From assembly GCA_021157815.1 (NCBI GenBank), contig JAGGVT010000144.1, positions 1 through 8,804 on the forward strand: 8,804 nucleotides of DNA. The letters run 5' to 3'. Both the position numbers and the translations under genes were made by a program. Shown here in pieces: positions 1 through 6,700 of this stretch; within the stretch, counting starts at the first letter, position 1, and each line of letters starts with the position of its first letter. The notes below the pieces were generated by a model. It had not been told where the DNA came from, ran no database searches, and saw only the letters and a program-made list of their open reading frames with translations. This stretch comes from a bacterium. GTDB taxonomy: Bacteria; JAJVIF01; JAGGVT01.

Positions 1-726
1 GAAATGCCTTTTGATGAAGTTATCAAATATCTTGATGACGATGGCGATGGCGTCGTGATTCCATTTGGGACAGTAGAGCCGCACGGACGGCATCTCCCAA
101 TGGGTACGGATAACCTTCTGGCGCAGTCGATAGGGGAGAGAATAGCGGAGGAATTCAACTGGCTGATTGCTCCAACCCTGAATTACGGCGTGAACAACAC
201 GCTCGCGATGTATCCCGGCGCGACTACAATCGCCCCTGAAATCTATGCGGAATTTGTAACTCAGATAGTTGAGGGATATATCAAACTCGGTTTCAATCAC
301 ATTGTTCTAAACAACGGGCACGGACCTAACGTGAACGGGCTTGAACAAGCCGCGCGAAAACTTTCCGGGACATATCCTGAAGCCAGAATATTTGTAATCA
401 GCTGGTGGGATTTGGACAAGGAGCCTCTTGATAAGGTTTATGAGGGCAAATCTGCGGGGCATGCGGGCCTGGATGAAACCGCTGCTGTGATTTATTTCCA
501 AAATGACCTTGTGCAAAAGAAAAAATTCACATCCGATTCATACTGCATTCGCAAAAATGGCTTCAAGGTTTATCCGTCACCCGCGTCATGTATTCCGGGT
601 GATGATGATTCGATACCGGATTTCAGCGTTAAAAAAGCGAAAAAATTCACGGAGATGGTTCTTGATATTATCTATGAGAATATCACTGATGCCCTGGAGG
701 GCTTTTCGAGTAACCTGTTGGATTAG
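1..726 (+). CDS. Creatininase-family metal-dependent amidohydrolase, 5' end cut by the window
   Basis: This is a creatininase/creatinine-amidohydrolase family protein; members hydrolyse cyclic or linear amide bonds with two metal ions. Counting from the first ATG (position 4), the signature EPHGRHLPMGTD lies at residues 25-36, with E25, H27 and D36 as likely metal ligands. NNGHGPN at 103-109 matches the family NGHGGN block and supplies H106. HAGLDET at 152-158 matches the usual HAGExET block, but the first acidic residue is Leu155 while E157 is kept. The codon before the ATG is GAA in frame, and Glu-Met-Pro-Phe-Asp-Glu-Val fits the family's pre-strand segment, so the real start probably lies upstream of the window. 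The visible 240 residues are close to full length (family about 240-260). The stop is TAG at 724-726. The substrate cannot be told: the family also includes enzymes of cofactor and formamide metabolism. No terminator is evident behind it. Confidence 0.88.
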   Translation, partial: EMPFDEVIKYLDDDGDGVVIPFGTVEPHGRHLPMGTDNLLAQSIGERIAEEFNWLIAPTLNYGVNNTLAMYPGATTIAPEIYAEFVTQIVEGYIKLGFNHIVLNNGHGPNVNGLEQAARKLSGTYPEARIFVISWWDLDKEPLDKVYEGKSAGHAGLDETAAVIYFQNDLVQKKKFTSDSYCIRKNGFKVYPSPASCIPGDDDSIPDFSVKKAKKFTEMVLDIIYENITDALEGFSSNLLD

Positions 727-766
727 ATCAGACTAAAAATGCGATAAAATATTTCTGAAAATACAA

Positions 767-796
767 TTGACTTTTTGCCAATATTGAATAAATAAT
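767..796 (+). promoter_or_regulatory. Candidate sigma70 promoter for the ferredoxin gene
   Basis: TTGACT (767-772) is followed after 18 nt by AATAAT (791-796). Each hexamer differs from consensus at one position. Transcription would begin near 803, giving a leader of about 60 nt to the ferredoxin ATG. It was placed by eye only. Confidence 0.45.
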
Positions 797-826
797 CATT
801 GTCTTTTTTTCTTGCGCAATGATTAT
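792..826. repeat. 10-bp inverted repeat overlapping the -10 region
   Basis: ATAATCATTG (792-801) is matched exactly by its reverse complement CAATGATTAT (817-826) across a 15-nt T-rich spacer. The left arm covers most of the proposed -10 box and the right arm falls just past the expected transcription start. It could be an operator or a 5' leader hairpin. It is not a plausible terminator for the preceding gene, because no T-run follows the right arm. Confidence 0.5.
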
Positions 827-866
827 CACAAGCAAGAGTTAAATGGTGATTCGGGAGATTTAATAT

Positions 867-1103
867 ATGAGAGTATGGATAGATGAGGGATGTATCGGAT
901 GTCGGTTGTGTGAAGAGATTTGCCCTGAAGTTTTTCAGGTTGATGAAACGGCATCCGTCATTGAGGAGAATATTCCTGGTAACGAGGAAGCAATTGCTGA
1001 AGCCGCCGGGGAATGCCCGGTTGAGGTGATTATTGTCTCGGAAGAGAATTTTGATTTAATCGATGAAGACGATGACGTTGGCGTCATTGATGATGAGTTG
1101 TAA
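867..1103 (+). CDS. Small single [4Fe-4S] ferredoxin
   Basis: This 78-residue soluble electron-transfer protein resembles the monocluster ferredoxins of Thermotoga and Desulfovibrio. C9-x2-C12-x2-C15 lies in CIGCRLCEEICP, and a distant C50-P51 supplies the fourth ligand. C19 corresponds to a cysteine that forms a disulfide in some relatives. The expected partner cysteine, around residue 42, is absent here, so no such disulfide is likely. The last 15 or so residues are a strongly acidic tail (FDLIDEDDDVGVIDDEL), giving an unusually acidic protein. The start is supported by GGGAG at 853-857, 9 nt before the ATG. The gene stands alone, with no oxidoreductase next to it, so its partner is unknown. 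It is convergent with the zinc-ribbon/RDD gene across an inverted repeat. Confidence 0.9.
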   Translation: MRVWIDEGCIGCRLCEEICPEVFQVDETASVIEENIPGNEEAIAEAAGECPVEVIIVSEENFDLIDEDDDVGVIDDEL

Positions 1104-1120
1104 AAGCCAAATCTTGAAAA

Positions 1121-1209
1121 CCGAGCCTCGAACGTTAGTGAGAGGTAGGTGCGACAATAGATAAGCTTAAATTACCTCGGAAAACCTCTCACTCACGTTC
1201 GAGGCTCGG
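1121..1209. repeat. Long inverted repeat, 26-bp arms, between convergent genes
   Basis: The arms 1121-1146 and 1184-1209 are complementary at 25 of 26 positions. The one difference (T at 1135, where the right arm would require G) still allows a G-U pair in RNA. The spacer is 37 nt, and an extra AGGT/ACCT pairing (1147-1150 with 1174-1177) can extend the stem. The outer ends read CCGAGCCTCGAACG and CGTTCGAGGCTCGG. Read on the minus strand, the stem is followed by TTTTCAAG, so it might terminate the RDD gene. The arms are much longer than a normal terminator needs, which suggests a MITE-like or REP-like element. No target-site duplication is clear. Confidence 0.75.
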
Positions 1210-1271
1210 ATAATTCTTAATCGTTACAACATGAAACCACAAAGTTTTAAACATTTCCTAAATATTCCTTG

Positions 1272-1847
1272 CTATCTTCTATAGATAACGAGCGTTTTTG
1301 ATAACTGATCGTGCCATGCTTTTCCGTAGTAATTATAAAACGGCGCGATTACACCCGCGAAAAGAAACAGAAAAGAAAAAACACATGTGATGGATCTGCT
1401 AATTGCTTGAATGAGTGTTGGAGGCTTGACACTGTCCGAGTCAACAACCTGTATCCCAACAATCATTTTCCCGATTGTCCGTCCGCTGATGGCAGTGAAA
1501 AAAGTGAAATAAACAAACGCTTCGAAAATCGACATGAACGGGATGAACTCTTTTATCTGCGAAAACTGGTTCATTGAAAAAACAGTCAATCCAACGATTA
1601 TCAACCAGTCGAACATGAACGCGACAACGCGGCTTGAATAAAGCGCCGGGATGATTTCCGAACGAATTTCCTTTTTAAACGCTTCATCAGCGCTGATGGT
1701 TTTAATGCCGTAATTCTGATGGTACCTGTTTCTGATTCGCTTGATATCGCCTTCGGTAAGCTCCGCAGGCAGATTAATACTGGAACCGCAGTGTGTGCAG
1801 ATCGATGCGTGATCAGGTATTTCAAGTCCGCAGAATGGGCAGTACAT
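1272..1847 (-). CDS. Zinc-ribbon plus RDD-domain membrane protein
   Basis: This is a 191-residue predicted inner-membrane protein. An N-terminal zinc ribbon has C3-x2-C6 (CPFCG) and C17-x2-C20 (CTHCG). A polar, charged linker follows (about 22-68). The RDD domain starts at SSRVVAFMFDWL, giving the family's conserved R73 and D80, continues through GRTIGKMIVGIQVVD (122-136), and ends with WHDQLSKTLVI (178-188), which holds the conserved Asp. Membrane segments lie at about 73-92, 103-120 and 153-172. RDD proteins are of mostly unknown function; some have been linked to ion transport. The start at 1845-1847 is preferred because GGAG lies 11 nt upstream (1859-1862) and the protein then begins directly at the zinc ribbon. 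An in-frame ATG at 1896-1898 would add 17 residues but has no ribosome binding site. The gene is divergent from the lipoprotein gene at 1950 and convergent with the ferredoxin gene. Confidence 0.88.
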   Translation of the reverse strand: MYCPFCGLEIPDHASICTHCGSSINLPAELTEGDIKRIRNRYHQNYGIKTISADEAFKKEIRSEIIPALYSSRVVAFMFDWLIIVGLTVFSMNQFSQIKEFIPFMSIFEAFVYFTFFTAISGRTIGKMIVGIQVVDSDSVKPPTLIQAISRSITCVFSFLFLFAGVIAPFYNYYGKAWHDQLSKTLVIYRR

Positions 1848-1869
1848 AATTGGTTTTTCTCCGGTGAAT

Positions 1870-1875
1870 ATTATA
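1870..1875 (-). promoter_or_regulatory. Possible -10 box for the zinc-ribbon/RDD gene
   Basis: On the minus strand this reads TATAAT, and transcription would start just ahead of the GGAG ribosome binding site at 1859-1862. I see no good -35 hexamer at 15-19 nt. The placement fits the shorter start at 1847 and would exclude the longer one. Confidence 0.3.
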
Positions 1876-1889
1876 TCATCTGTTGAGAG

Positions 1890-1917
1890 TTGCATCATTA
1901 GCGCAATCTTTTATAAT
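1890..1917 (+). promoter_or_regulatory. Candidate sigma70 promoter for the lipoprotein gene
   Basis: TTGCAT (1890-1895), a 16-nt spacer and a perfect TATAAT (1912-1917) are present. The predicted transcript starts near 1924, upstream of the GGAGG ribosome binding site at 1939-1943. Confidence 0.5.
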
Positions 1918-1949
1918 ATCCAGTGATATCAACAGGTCGGAGGTTTAAA

Positions 1950-2384
1950 ATGAAACGAATATCTTTTCTTATGGTTATATTCATTATTGTTGCAGGGGCA
2001 TTCACGGGGTGTATTGCCAAAGATCCGGTGTATGACATCGTTATTCAGGAAGTGAAGGACAGTCTTCAGGAGGAATTCAGTGATGAGCTTGCGATGGTAG
2101 AGAAAATCATCATATTCGAAAACACGATGAAAGTGTACATGCTTGATGAATACAATTCAGAAGGACTCAAGGATTTTGCCAAAGCCATAACCCGGATATA
2201 TGGTGAAAGAATGAGAGACAACAAAAAACTGGCACAGACATATCATCTGCATATCTTCCAGAAAAAGATGATTGACAACAAAATGCAGATGAAGATGATT
2301 GCCGAATGCCGGTTTGAAAATGGCTCAGACAAGGTTACGGTAAAAGAACTTGGCCTTGGCGAAGGCAAATATGATGTTTATTAA
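1950..2384 (+). CDS. Predicted lipoprotein of unknown function
   Basis: This 144-residue protein is predicted to be exported and lipid-anchored. It has a basic N-terminus (MKR), a hydrophobic core at about 4-17 and a lipobox-like FTGC ending at C21. Phe at -3 is not the usual Leu/Val, so processing is likely but not certain. The mature part is rich in charged residues, mostly mixed alpha/beta, with a Met-rich Lys-rich stretch (KKMIDNKMQMKMI) in its second half. I recognise no domain. The start is set by GGAGG at 1939-1943, 6 nt before the ATG. An upstream in-frame GTG at 1923 would place nine extra residues, including two Arg, ahead of the signal and lacks a Shine-Dalgarno site. The gene is a single transcription unit: it has its own promoter upstream and ends in an intrinsic terminator at 2413-2437. 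Confidence 0.75.
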   Translation: MKRISFLMVIFIIVAGAFTGCIAKDPVYDIVIQEVKDSLQEEFSDELAMVEKIIIFENTMKVYMLDEYNSEGLKDFAKAITRIYGERMRDNKKLAQTYHLHIFQKKMIDNKMQMKMIAECRFENGSDKVTVKELGLGEGKYDVY

Positions 2385-2412
2385 ATTTGAATCGTAATTA
2401 TTGGCAATGCGA

Positions 2413-2437
2413 AACCGGGCACATCGCCCGGTTTTTT
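2413..2437 (+). terminator. Rho-independent terminator after the lipoprotein gene
   Basis: AACCGGGC (2413-2420) pairs perfectly with GCCCGGTT (2426-2433) around a 5-nt loop, and the stem runs into a T-tract ending at 2437. It lies 28 nt beyond the stop codon. Confidence 0.88.
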
Positions 2438-2445
2438 AAATCTAT

Positions 2446-2624
2446 CCTGGGAGCGCTGGTCTCTGACCGGCACCTGTGGTAGGTTAATAGATATCAATTG
2501 AGCTTATCTAACAAACAATATACTAAAAGATAGGCGTTGAGTTAATCAACCATGTTTGTAAGATTCCCGTTTTTACATTTTAGCTAATCCGTTCAGGTGC
2601 CGGTCAGAGACCAGCGCTCCCAGG
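2446..2624. repeat. 179-bp palindromic (MITE-like) element with perfect 31-bp arms
   Basis: The arms 2446-2476 and 2594-2624 are exact reverse complements over 31 bp. They begin CCTGGGAGCGCTGG and contain CTCTGACCGG. Each arm can also fold on itself: GCTGGTC pairs with GACCGGC around TCT, with one G-U. The 117-nt interior is AT-rich and continues the pairing imperfectly, for example GGTT near 2482 with AACC near 2549, and the flanking TTATCT with AGATAG. No open reading frame of note lies inside. It fills nearly the whole gap between the convergent lipoprotein and HD genes. A non-autonomous transposable element is the likeliest identity. I could not identify target-site duplications, and the flanks are simple A/T runs. 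Confidence 0.82.
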
Positions 2625-2681
2625 AAAAAATATTTTTATAAAATGCAATAACTTAAAACATGGTTTTTCAGGGGCGACTAT
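2625..2681. other. AT-rich spacer, nothing recognised
   Basis: This is a short A/T-rich stretch between the palindromic element and the end of the HD gene. A weak AAAAC/GTTTT pairing is the only structure. I see no convincing terminator for the HD gene on the minus strand. Confidence 0.5.
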
Positions 2682-3236
2682 TTACAACCCCAGGTCATCC
2701 GCGATTCCCTGCATGGCGGTCAGGCTAATCTCGATGAAGCGCGTGAGTTCAATTCCAAGTTCAGGTTCGCATGTTTTCATTTGATCTCTGCTTGCATTGG
2801 CGGCGAATCTGGCTTCCTTGAATCTTTTTTTTACTGATTTGAGTTTAACTGACGCGAGTTTTTTGTCCGGCCTGACCAGCGCTGATGCGGTAATCAATCC
2901 GGTCAGGGGGTCGCAGGCGTAAAGCGCTTTTGCCATTTTTGATTCACGCGGTAATCCATGGACACCGTTATGCGCCGCGACTGCCTGAACGATTTCATCA
3001 TCGAACCCTTTTTCCTTTACCATCTCCGCGCTTAAAAGTGAATGGCGCGATAAATCATCACCGAGGATCTCAAGGTCAACATCATGAACAAGCCCTGCGA
3101 TTCCCCACCGGTCTTCATCCTCGCCCAGCTCAGATGCAAGCGCGCGCATCACCGCTTCCGTGGCGAGCATGTGTTTAACCAGATTTTCCGTTTTAATATT
3201 CTCTCTGACAAATTGGAGTGCTTCATCTCGATTCAT
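2682..3236 (-). CDS. HD-domain metal-dependent phosphohydrolase
   Basis: This 184-residue cytoplasmic protein has a complete HD metal-binding set: H22 (LVKHMLATE), H51-D52 (GLVHDVD), H65 (SRHSLL), H89 (AAHNG) and D109 (YACDPLTG). HD-domain proteins of this size, usually annotated as HDIG-type hydrolases, cleave phosphomonoesters or phosphodiesters, often of nucleotides. The substrate here is unknown. All metal ligands are present, so it should be active. The C-terminal third (about 125-184) is a basic helical region without known motif. The start has AGAGG (3245-3249 on the minus strand), 8 nt upstream. It is the third gene in the run ileS - lipoprotein - HD protein, but the 109-nt gap upstream of it contains a 75-bp palindromic repeat, so cotranscription is uncertain. 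Confidence 0.88.
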   Translation of the reverse strand: MNRDEALQFVRENIKTENLVKHMLATEAVMRALASELGEDEDRWGIAGLVHDVDLEILGDDLSRHSLLSAEMVKEKGFDDEIVQAVAAHNGVHGLPRESKMAKALYACDPLTGLITASALVRPDKKLASVKLKSVKKRFKEARFAANASRDQMKTCEPELGIELTRFIEISLTAMQGIADDLGL

Positions 3237-3265
3237 GACTATAACCTCTCATTAGTTGTTTTTTG

Positions 3266-3340
3266 TAGCCCGGTTTCTCATTAACCGGGAAAATTATGGT
3301 CGATTCACGCAATACCCCGGCAAAGGGATGCCGGGTTACA
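3266..3340 (+). repeat. 75-bp double-hairpin repeat, copy A
   Basis: It matches copy B (6954-7028) at 62 of 75 positions in an ungapped hand alignment, and in the same orientation. It holds two tandem hairpins: CCCGGTT/AACCGGG (starting at 3269) and CCCGGC/GCCGGG (ending at 3335). The outer ends, TGTAGCCCGG and CCGGGTTACA, are also near-perfect inverted repeats, so a cloverleaf-like fold is possible. It resembles a REP or MITE family. It lies in the leader of the HD gene, between it and the lipoprotein gene. Confidence 0.8.
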
Positions 3341-3345
3341 AGATA

Positions 3346-3768
3346 CTAAAGCTTATCGATAACAAATGTGCCTTCGCTAAATGAAATGCCTGACTGGTAG
3401 TAAAACGTGCCTGTGAATATAAGTTGAACGTGATCAATCAACCCGTCAAACTCGCCAAAGTCGCCTGTTATATTATATGAGGAAAACAGGATATTGTCGC
3501 CGTCATATTCCACATGGGCATCGTAGATGTATGTATTATTCAGGTAAATTGAGACAAGGACATTTTCGTTATACTCATAGAAACTCAAATCTACTTTATC
3601 GACCAGTCCGGTTGTCGTTTCAGAAAGCCCTGACCAGTTGCCAAGCAGGTGGTCCAGTTCCTCCTGTGTTGGCACATCAACCGGAATGTATGGCGTTGTG
3701 CTGGTAGATGAGCATCCTGCTGCAGGCATGAGGAGCAGAAGCAGTCCGTATATAATTATTTTTCGCAT
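3346..3768 (-). CDS. Predicted lipoprotein, lipocalin-like beta pattern, downstream of ileS
   Basis: This 140-residue protein has a typical lipoprotein signal: MRK, hydrophobic residues 4-14, then PAAGC with the acylated C19, followed by a Ser/Thr linker. The mature part is almost entirely beta-strand-like. It opens with LLGNWSG (about 42-48) and ends with GTFVIDKL, a pattern seen in small lipocalin-like or beta-barrel envelope proteins in which alternating strands turn back on glycines. That is inference from pattern, not a recognised family. The ATG is only 4 nt past the ileS stop codon. Its ribosome binding site AAGG sits in the last ileS codons, 9 nt before the start, so it is almost certainly cotranscribed with ileS and possibly translationally coupled. 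Why a lipoprotein is tied to a tRNA synthetase is not apparent. Confidence 0.78.
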   Translation of the reverse strand: MRKIIIYGLLLLLMPAAGCSSTSTTPYIPVDVPTQEELDHLLGNWSGLSETTTGLVDKVDLSFYEYNENVLVSIYLNNTYIYDAHVEYDGDNILFSSYNITGDFGEFDGLIDHVQLIFTGTFYYQSGISFSEGTFVIDKL

Positions 3769-3772
3769 GGTG

Positions 3773-6700
3773 TTATGCCTTCATAATTGATACTGTAAGT
3801 TTCATGCCGCCGAATTCAAAATCTTTTCCATCGCTTAGTGAATCTGAAATCTCAAATTTCTGCGCGAGAACCTCCTCGGCGATATACTTCCGCATGCTGT
3901 CGAGAGCGCGCATTAAAGCGTCATCGCCGCAAACCGCAAGATTTATTCTGTCCTCGACATCCAGCCCGATATCCTTTCTATAGACTTGGATTCGACGGAC
4001 AGCTTCTCTCGCGAATCCCTCCATTCTGAGTTCATCCGTCAATTCAGTATCGAGAGCCGCGTGAATCTGCCCGTCAGTTTCGATAACAAATCTTTCTCCC
4101 TCGACTTTTTCCATAAGAATCATCTCATCAGGAACAGTAACAGATTCGCCGTTCACTTGGATCTCGATATCGCCATGACTCTTCACCCAGTTATTTCGAG
4201 TGGAGGAATCAAGCACTTCCATTGCCGATTTCACAGCGTTTACATTCTTGCCAAAGACAGGGCCCGCTTTTCTCAAGTCAATCATGAGCTTTACATCAAG
4301 CAGTTCGTCGAAATTATCAACGAATTTGATTTCCTTTACATTAAGTTCAGACAGCACATCATCGCTGAATCGTTCAACCGCTTCTTTGCTGTCGTCTGAA
4401 ACAACAAAATAAACTGCGGCGAGAGGCTGTCGTACTTTCATTTTCGATCTCTGCCGCGCCGCAAGCGCAAGCGAAACCGCAGCGCGCATTTTCGCGATAT
4501 CATTTTCCAGTTCAGTATCGCACAAACTGTCATCGGCTTTTGGATACTCGGTATGATGAACGCTTTCAGGCGCGTCGGGATAATTGCTTCTCACAAGATT
4601 CTGGTACATATCCTCGGTAACAAAAGGAATGATCGGCGCGAGCAGTCGAATGGTCGCAACAAGGCAGTAATAGAGCGTATCGTAACCGCTTTGCTTGTCA
4701 GCGTCAAACTCGCCTTTCCACAGGCGCCTGCGTGACCGTCGGATGTACCAGTTTGAAAGGTCATCCCAGAACGTCTCGCATGACTGAACAATCGCGCTGA
4801 TTTCATATTCCTCGTAATTTTTCCACGTACTTGAAATGAAACTTTGCATGCGTGAAATAATCCACCGGTCAAGGTCGCATGACACTTCCTTTGGCGGTTT
4901 GTCCCATGATTCAAACTTTGGATTATCGATGTTGGCGTATGTTACGAAAAAGCTATAACAGTTCCAGAACTGGAGGAATTTCTTGACAACCTCCTTGCCC
5001 GGACTGTATCCGAATCTTAGCGGTGTTGTTTTCGGCTGGCCGGCGTAAATCCAACGCATGACATCGGCGCCCATGATTTTAACAGCGTCATCGAACCAGA
5101 TTGCGTTGCCCCAGCTTTTATGCATTTCCTTTCCGTCTTCATCGCCCACTTTCTCGTGAGCCATGCAGACCTTGTACGGTGCCGCATCCTCCAGAACGAC
5201 AGACATGAAAAGCATGGAATAGAACCAGCATCGTATCTGCGCGCGCATTTCAATAATCAGTTCAGCCGGGAACCATTTTTCCCATTCCTCATGATCAGTG
5301 AAATAGGACATCGTGGAGAAAGGCACGATTCCAGCATCCAGCCAGCAATCGCCGACATCAAGAACCCGTTTGACTTTCTTCCCGCATTTCGGGCATGTGA
5401 TTTCAATATCGTCAATCCATGGCCTGTGCAGTTCAGGAATATCTTTCAAGTCGATACCAGCTTTTTCCGCAAGTTCCTCTTTGCTCCCGATGATTGTTGT
5501 TTCACCGCATGAGCATGAGTAAAACGGCAGTGGAAGCCCCCAGAAACGTTTTCGTGAGATACACCAGTCGCCCATGTTAAAAAGCCAATCATCCATCCGC
5601 TTTTTCAAAAAGTCCGGAGACCATTTGATTGTTTCATTCGCTTTGTAGAGGCGGGGTTTGAGCTCCTCTGTCGCGATGAACCATTCGTCAACAAGACGGA
5701 AAACAAGATCAGCGCCGCATCTCCAGCATGTCGGATAGCGATGCTCGTACTCCTCGGTTTTATAGAGGAATCCTTTTTGTTTGAGATGTTCAAAAACGGC
5801 TGGCGCGATATCCGCGACGTTTCGTCCGGTGAAATCGCCGAAACCATCGATATAATCGCCGGCTTCATCAATCGGTGCGATCATTCCAATATCGTTTTCC
5901 TTAATCTGGCTGAGTTCATAGTCCTCAAGGCCACATCCGGGCGCGATGTGAACAACGCCGGTACCCTCCTCACTGCTGATCATTTCCCACGCGATAATTT
6001 TATGGTCGATTGCTTTTTGAGCTTCGAAATCATCGAATGGGCCTGTGTAACGAAGTCCGATTAGCTCTTTTCCTGTAACAACGCCAATCTGTTCATAGTC
6101 GCCATCAAGCCTGTGGAGAACATCGACGCTTAAATACAGAATATCACCATTCTGTTTGACTTTGGCGTATTCGAATTTCGGATGAACGGCAAGCGCTGTG
6201 TTGGCGGTTAGTGTCCATGGGGTTGTTGTCCAGACAAGCATGAATTCATTGGGTTTATCAGTTATCGGTAGTTTCAGATAAACCGAATCGTGTTTCATGT
6301 CCTTGTAACTGTCAAGCATTTCGTGCTGGGACAGCGATGTCCCGCACCTGGCGCACCATGGCATCGGTCGATGCCCTTTGTAAAGCAGTCCCATCTCATT
6401 GCATTTTTTCAAAAAGGTCCAGATCGATTCGATGTTTTTATCGGTCATGGTGAAATAATCGTTGCCCCAATCCATCCATTGCCCAAGCGCGAGAGACTGT
6501 TCTGTGATTGTCTGCGAGTATTTAAGCACTCGTTCCTTGCAGGCTTTCGAGAAATTATCGAGCCCGAAATCGAGAATATCCTTTTTCGAATTCAGCCCAA
6601 GGTCTTTTTCAACCTCGACTTCCACCCACAATCCCTGACAGTCAAATCCGTTCTGGTATCGCTGGTGGTATCCGCGCATCGCCATGAAACGCTGGTATAT

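Noticed and set aside
1848-1898. Longer start for the zinc-ribbon/RDD protein
   Set aside because: No ribosome binding site lies before it, and it would lie upstream of the likely -10 box; the family starts at the zinc ribbon.
1923-1949. Upstream GTG start for the lipoprotein
   Set aside because: It would put extra residues before a normal lipoprotein signal and ignores the GGAGG placed 6 nt before the ATG at 1950.
3477-5522. Several open frames on the plus strand across the lipoprotein and ileS genes
   Set aside because: They lie antisense to strongly supported genes, lack ribosome binding sites, and show composition typical of shadow frames.
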